Assembly (NCBI GenBank): GCA_963838775.1
Contig: CAWISP010000032.1
Location: 1 to 64,000, forward strand
Length of the DNA: 64,000 nucleotides
Source: Chersky-840 sp963838775
Lineage (GTDB): Bacteria; Actinomycetota; Acidimicrobiia; Acidimicrobiales; UBA8190
Reading direction: 5' to 3'
How positions within the stretch are numbered: position 1 is the first letter of the stretch; every line of letters starts with the position of its first letter. Below are positions 60,720 through 64,000 of the stretch, in pieces. A program made the position numbers and the translations under genes. The notes under the pieces are model-generated. The model ran no database searches. It was not told the DNA's origin and saw only the letters and a program-made list of their open reading frames with translations.

Positions 60720-63056
60720 GTGACGGGTAAGGTGACCGCCGTGGCCCCCGACGACCTTCTCGCGGCCACCACCTCCGACCTTCAAACCCGAGCGCGAGAG
60801 GTGCGGGCCCGGGCCCATGGGAACCGGGTCACCTACTCGCCGAAGGTCTTCATCCCGCTCACGATGCTGTGTCGGGATCGGTGCGGCTATTGCACCTTCG
60901 CCAAGCCTCCCGCCCGCGTCCGATCGCCGTACCTGTCCCCTGACGAGGTGGTGCGCATCGCCCGGGCCGGATCGGCGGCCGGGTGCCACGAGGCACTGTT
61001 CACCTTGGGTGAGGCCCCCGAAGAGCGCTACCCGGCAGCGCGCGCGTGGCTCGAGGACCAGGGCTATCCCTCGACCGTCGACTACCTCGCGGCCATGTGC
61101 GCGCTGGTGCGGGACGAGACGGGTCTCCTCCCTCACGCCAACGCGGGTGCGTTGAGCTCCGACGAGCTCGCCCGCCTGCGCCCGGTCTCGGCCAGCCAGG
61201 GGATGATGCTCGAATCGCTCGACCCCGACCTGGCTTGTCACCGGGGTGCCCCGGACAAGACGCCCGAGCGACGGCTCGCCACGTTGGACGCGGCGGGTCG
61301 CCTCGCCATCCCGTTCACCACGGGTGTGCTCGTCGGGATCGGCGAGTCGCGTGCCGAGCGGGTCCGCACGCTGTCGGCCATCGCCGACTCGCACCGCGCC
61401 CACGGCCATGTCCAGGAGGTGATCGTCCAGAATTTCCTCCCCAAGCCGGGCACCGCCATGCACGACCATCCGCCGTGCCCTCCCGAAGAGCTGTTGTGGA
61501 CGATCGCCGTCGCCCGGCTGGTACTACCGGCCGAGGTACACGTCCAGGCTCCCCCCAACCTGTCCGACGATCTGCGTCCCCTGCTCGACTCCGGCCTCGA
61601 CGACTGGGGCGGGGTCTCACCGGTGACCGTCGACCACGTCAACCCCGAGCGGGCCTGGCCCGCCCTGCACCTGCTGCGCGACGCGACCGAGGCCGCCGGG
61701 CTGACCCTGGCCCCGCGCCTCACCATCTATCCCGGGTACGCATCGGACCCCGAGCGCTGGCTCGACCCGGGCATGCGCTTCCCGGTGCTCGACCGCGCCG
61801 ACGCCGAGAACCTCGGACGCGAGGACCCGTGGTGCTCGGGGGGCGTCGAGCTGCCACCGCTGCTGCTGAGCGACGGTCCCGTGAGCGTCGAGGGCGGCAC
61901 CGGCGCGTACGGCTCGTCCGCGTCGCGACGCGTGGCGTCGGTGACTGGCGCCGTCGCCGAGGTGCTCGCTGGTGTGGGCCGGGGCCAGGAGGTGGAGGAG
62001 GACGAGATCGTCACGTTGTTCTCGGCGCGCGGGCCCGAGGTCCGAGCCGTCGCCGAGGTCGCCGACCAAGTGCGGCATGACGAGGTCGGCGACGTCGTCA
62101 CGTGGGTGGCCAACCGCAACATCAACTACACCAACGTATGCACCTTCAAGTGCAAGTTCTGCGCCTTCTCCAAGGGTCCCCTGTCGCTCAACCTGCGGGG
62201 CGCGCCGTACCTCTTGGAGCTGAGTGACATCACCGCACGGGTGGTCGAAGCCGAAGAGGCGGGCGCAACCGAAGTATGCCTCCAGGGCGGCATCCACCCG
62301 AGCTTTGACGGCGACTACTACCTCGAGGTCATCCGGGCCGTGCGCGCGGCGTCGGAGCGCATTCACATCCACGGCTTCACGGCCCTGGAGGTGACCGAAG
62401 GGGCACGGCGGCTCGGCGAGCCCCTCGTCGACTACCTGCGACGTCTCAAGGACGCGGGGTTGGCGACATTGCCCGGGACGGCGGCGGAGATCCTCGACGA
62501 CGACGTCCGCGCCGTGCTGTGCCCCGACAAGATCAATACCGAACAGTGGCTCGAGGCACACCGGGTCGCCCACAGCATCGGGCTGCGTTCGAACGTGACG
62601 ATCATGTTCGGGTCCATCGAACGGTCCCGATCCTGGGCGCGGCACCTCGTACGCACCCGCGCCCTGCAGAAGGAGACCGGGGGCTTCACCGAATTCGTTC
62701 CCCTCCCTTTCGTGCACATGGCGTCGCCCATCTACCTGCAGCACCGGGCCCGGCGAGGCCCTACGTTCCGTGAGACGTTGCTCATGCACGCCGTGGGACG
62801 CATCGCCTACCGGGGGTGGATCTCGAACATCCAGGCCAGCTGGGTGAAGATGGGGGCCGCCGGTGCCGTTCAAGCACTGCAGGCCGGGGTCAACGACCTC
62901 GGGGGCACGCTCATGGACGAGAACATCTCGCGCGCCGCGGGGGCGAGCCACGGCCAGCTCATGGACGAGGCGGGATTCCACGCCCTGGTGCAGCCCTTGG
63001 GCAGGCGGCTCGAGCAGCGCACGACCCTCTACGGTCGCGTTCCCGCCCCCTGCTGA
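60720..63056 (+). CDS. fbiC: FO synthase FbiC (fused CofG-CofH)
   Basis: A 778-residue two-domain radical SAM enzyme that makes 7,8-didemethyl-8-hydroxy-5-deazariboflavin (FO), the chromophore of coenzyme F420. The N-terminal (CofG-like) cluster motif is LCRDRCGYC near residue 55. The second domain (CofH-like) has CTFKCKFCAF near 480. Both CX3CX2C sites are complete. Actinobacteria carry the fused form. The GTG at 60720 overlaps GGAGG closely, so the GTG at 60732 may be the real start. It follows zwf by 15 bases. Confidence 0.94.
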   Translation: MTGKVTAVAPDDLLAATTSDLQTRAREVRARAHGNRVTYSPKVFIPLTMLCRDRCGYCTFAKPPARVRSPYLSPDEVVRIARAGSAAGCHEALFTLGEAPEERYPAARAWLEDQGYPSTVDYLAAMCALVRDETGLLPHANAGALSSDELARLRPVSASQGMMLESLDPDLACHRGAPDKTPERRLATLDAAGRLAIPFTTGVLVGIGESRAERVRTLSAIADSHRAHGHVQEVIVQNFLPKPGTAMHDHPPCPPEELLWTIAVARLVLPAEVHVQAPPNLSDDLRPLLDSGLDDWGGVSPVTVDHVNPERAWPALHLLRDATEAAGLTLAPRLTIYPGYASDPERWLDPGMRFPVLDRADAENLGREDPWCSGGVELPPLLLSDGPVSVEGGTGAYGSSASRRVASVTGAVAEVLAGVGRGQEVEEDEIVTLFSARGPEVRAVAEVADQVRHDEVGDVVTWVANRNINYTNVCTFKCKFCAFSKGPLSLNLRGAPYLLELSDITARVVEAEEAGATEVCLQGGIHPSFDGDYYLEVIRAVRAASERIHIHGFTALEVTEGARRLGEPLVDYLRRLKDAGLATLPGTAAEILDDDVRAVLCPDKINTEQWLEAHRVAHSIGLRSNVTIMFGSIERSRSWARHLVRTRALQKETGGFTEFVPLPFVHMASPIYLQHRARRGPTFRETLLMHAVGRIAYRGWISNIQASWVKMGAAGAVQALQAGVNDLGGTLMDENISRAAGASHGQLMDEAGFHALVQPLGRRLEQRTTLYGRVPAPC

Positions 63057-63066
63057 GGTGGGCGAC

Positions 63067-64000
63067 GTGAGCGACGACGGACCGAACGACCACGCCGGTG
63101 CCGAAGCGGGCGGTGCCGAGGCCCCCGGTGACGACGGCCTCGGTGTTGCCGGCTCGGACCTCGTCCCCCCGCTCGCCGCCGACACCGCCGGGCTCGAGGA
63201 CCTCACCCCCACCGAACGTCTCGATGTCGGTGAACAGAACCTCGTGGACGAACTCCTCGACTCGGTGGGCGTCACCCAACAGCGCGACCTCTACCGGTCG
63301 ATCATCGGCACGGTTGTCCACCTCGCCGAGGAACGCACCGACCCTCTCGACCTGAAACTGGCGCGAGCCGCCATAGCCGAGATGGCCGAGGCGTTCCGTG
63401 TGTTCCGTCCCTTTCGCCAGGAGCACAAGGTCACCTTCTTCGGATCGGCACGCACGCTGCCCGATGACCCCTTGTATCTCCAGGCGCGGCGCCTGGCCGA
63501 ACGCATGGCGAACCGCGGGTGGATGGTGGTCACCGGGGCGGGCCCCGGCATCATGGCGGCCGCGATGCAGGGCGCGGGACGGGAACGCTCCCTCGGCGTC
63601 AACATCCGGCTCCCCCACGAACAAGGGGCCAATGAGTTCATCGCCCAGGACCCGAAGCTCGTGGAGATGCGGTACTTCTTCACCCGCAAGCTCATGCTGA
63701 TCAAGGAGTCCGACGGCTATACCGTGCTCCCAGGTGGGTTCGGCACCCTCGACGAAGCCTTCGAGCTGCTGACCCTGCTCCAGACGGGCAAAGCCCAGCC
63801 CGCCCCGCTCGTGCTCCTCGACGTCCCCGACGGAACGTACTGGAAGGGGTGGCAGGACTTTCTCGACACCGAGGTGGCGGCGGGAGGGTTGGTCTCACCC
63901 GAGGACCGTTCGCTGTACGTGATCACCTCCGACGTCGATGCTGCTGCCGCCGAGCTGCTCGGCTTCTACCGCAACTACCACTCCTGCCGGTGGGTCGGCG
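63067..64000 (+). CDS. LOG-family Rossmann nucleotide-binding protein (cut by window edge)
   Basis: A TIGR00730/LOG-type protein, 311 residues visible. After an acidic leader of about 45 residues and a helical region (about 50-115), the Rossmann part has KVTFFGSARTLPDDPLYLQA, VVTGAGPGIMAAAMQGAGRE, FFTRKLMLIKESDGYTVLPG and LPGGFGTLDEAFELLTLLQT. Relatives include cytokinin-riboside phosphoribohydrolases, but this longer form is usually without assigned activity. GTG 63067 lies 10 bases after the fbiC stop. Confidence 0.82.
   Translation, partial: MSDDGPNDHAGAEAGGAEAPGDDGLGVAGSDLVPPLAADTAGLEDLTPTERLDVGEQNLVDELLDSVGVTQQRDLYRSIIGTVVHLAEERTDPLDLKLARAAIAEMAEAFRVFRPFRQEHKVTFFGSARTLPDDPLYLQARRLAERMANRGWMVVTGAGPGIMAAAMQGAGRERSLGVNIRLPHEQGANEFIAQDPKLVEMRYFFTRKLMLIKESDGYTVLPGGFGTLDEAFELLTLLQTGKAQPAPLVLLDVPDGTYWKGWQDFLDTEVAAGGLVSPEDRSLYVITSDVDAAAAELLGFYRNYHSCRWVG

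Noticed and set aside
58821..61469. An 882-residue open frame on the minus strand
   Set aside because: It runs antisense to gnd, zwf and fbiC, which have clear motifs. Its sequence lacks domain features, as expected for a shadow frame in high-GC DNA.

Overview
This is about 64 kb of very GC-rich, gene-dense DNA from an actinobacterium. The evidence is a complete Pup-proteasome system (arc, dop, pup, prcB, prcA, pafA), a fused two-domain FbiC for coenzyme F420, MshB-like and DinB-type enzymes of the mycothiol kind, and DUF4193-like and holin-X-like actinobacterial families. The split glycine decarboxylase (gcvPA/gcvPB) and the absence of pafBC between pafA and tatA differ from mycobacteria and streptomycetes. 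A deep lineage such as Acidimicrobiia is my best guess, by inference only.

Layout. 1-9.7 kb: an HtrA protease cut by the window edge, a two-gene cassette of circularly permuted ATP-grasp plus an alpha-E/transglutaminase fusion, a minus-strand set (frameshifted cupin, zinc alcohol dehydrogenase, YdcF-like protein), and an APS/PAPS reductase lacking one iron-sulfur ligand. 9.7-19.8 kb: a CHASE-PAS-GGDEF-EAL protein, a gamma-carbonic-anhydrase-like protein, then a plus-strand run merR - nuclease-like - gcvT - gcvPA - gcvPB ending at a bidirectional hairpin, and a luciferase-like monooxygenase. 20.0-24.7 kb: an accessory island with small membrane proteins, an inverted duplication, an IS1595-type transposase, repeated palindromic ATATCCC/GGGATAT promoter-like sites, a 59-residue gene and an XRE regulator. 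24.7-26.4 kb: an active ClpP divergent from an XRE regulator that is translationally coupled to a ClpP homologue with all three catalytic residues replaced. 26.8-34.9 kb: dienelactone hydrolase, MshB-like/DinB pair, a second HtrA, a basic disordered protein, NUDIX, GNAT and small actinobacterial proteins. 35.3-50.5 kb: two-domain ThyX-like protein, HelY-type helicase, tatC, tatA/B, lepB, pafA, prcA, prcB, pup, dop, arc, ferredoxin, TrmI and small membrane proteins. 50.5-64 kb: thioesterase, nagA, FIST protein, the pentose-phosphate/glycolytic run tkt-tal-pgi-gnd-zwf, fbiC and a LOG-family protein.

How genes cooperate. The Pup genes mark, unfold and degrade proteins, with the Tat translocase and signal peptidase genes downstream. 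The tkt-tal-pgi-gnd-zwf run covers the oxidative and non-oxidative pentose-phosphate pathway. The gcv genes cleave glycine, but gcvH is not in the window.

Caution. Four otherwise convincing genes (cupin, pafA, nagA, pgi) and one duplicated small gene are each broken by a single-base insertion or deletion, several of them in short homopolymers. Consensus or assembly error is at least as likely as true gene decay. No rRNA, tRNA or CRISPR array was found.
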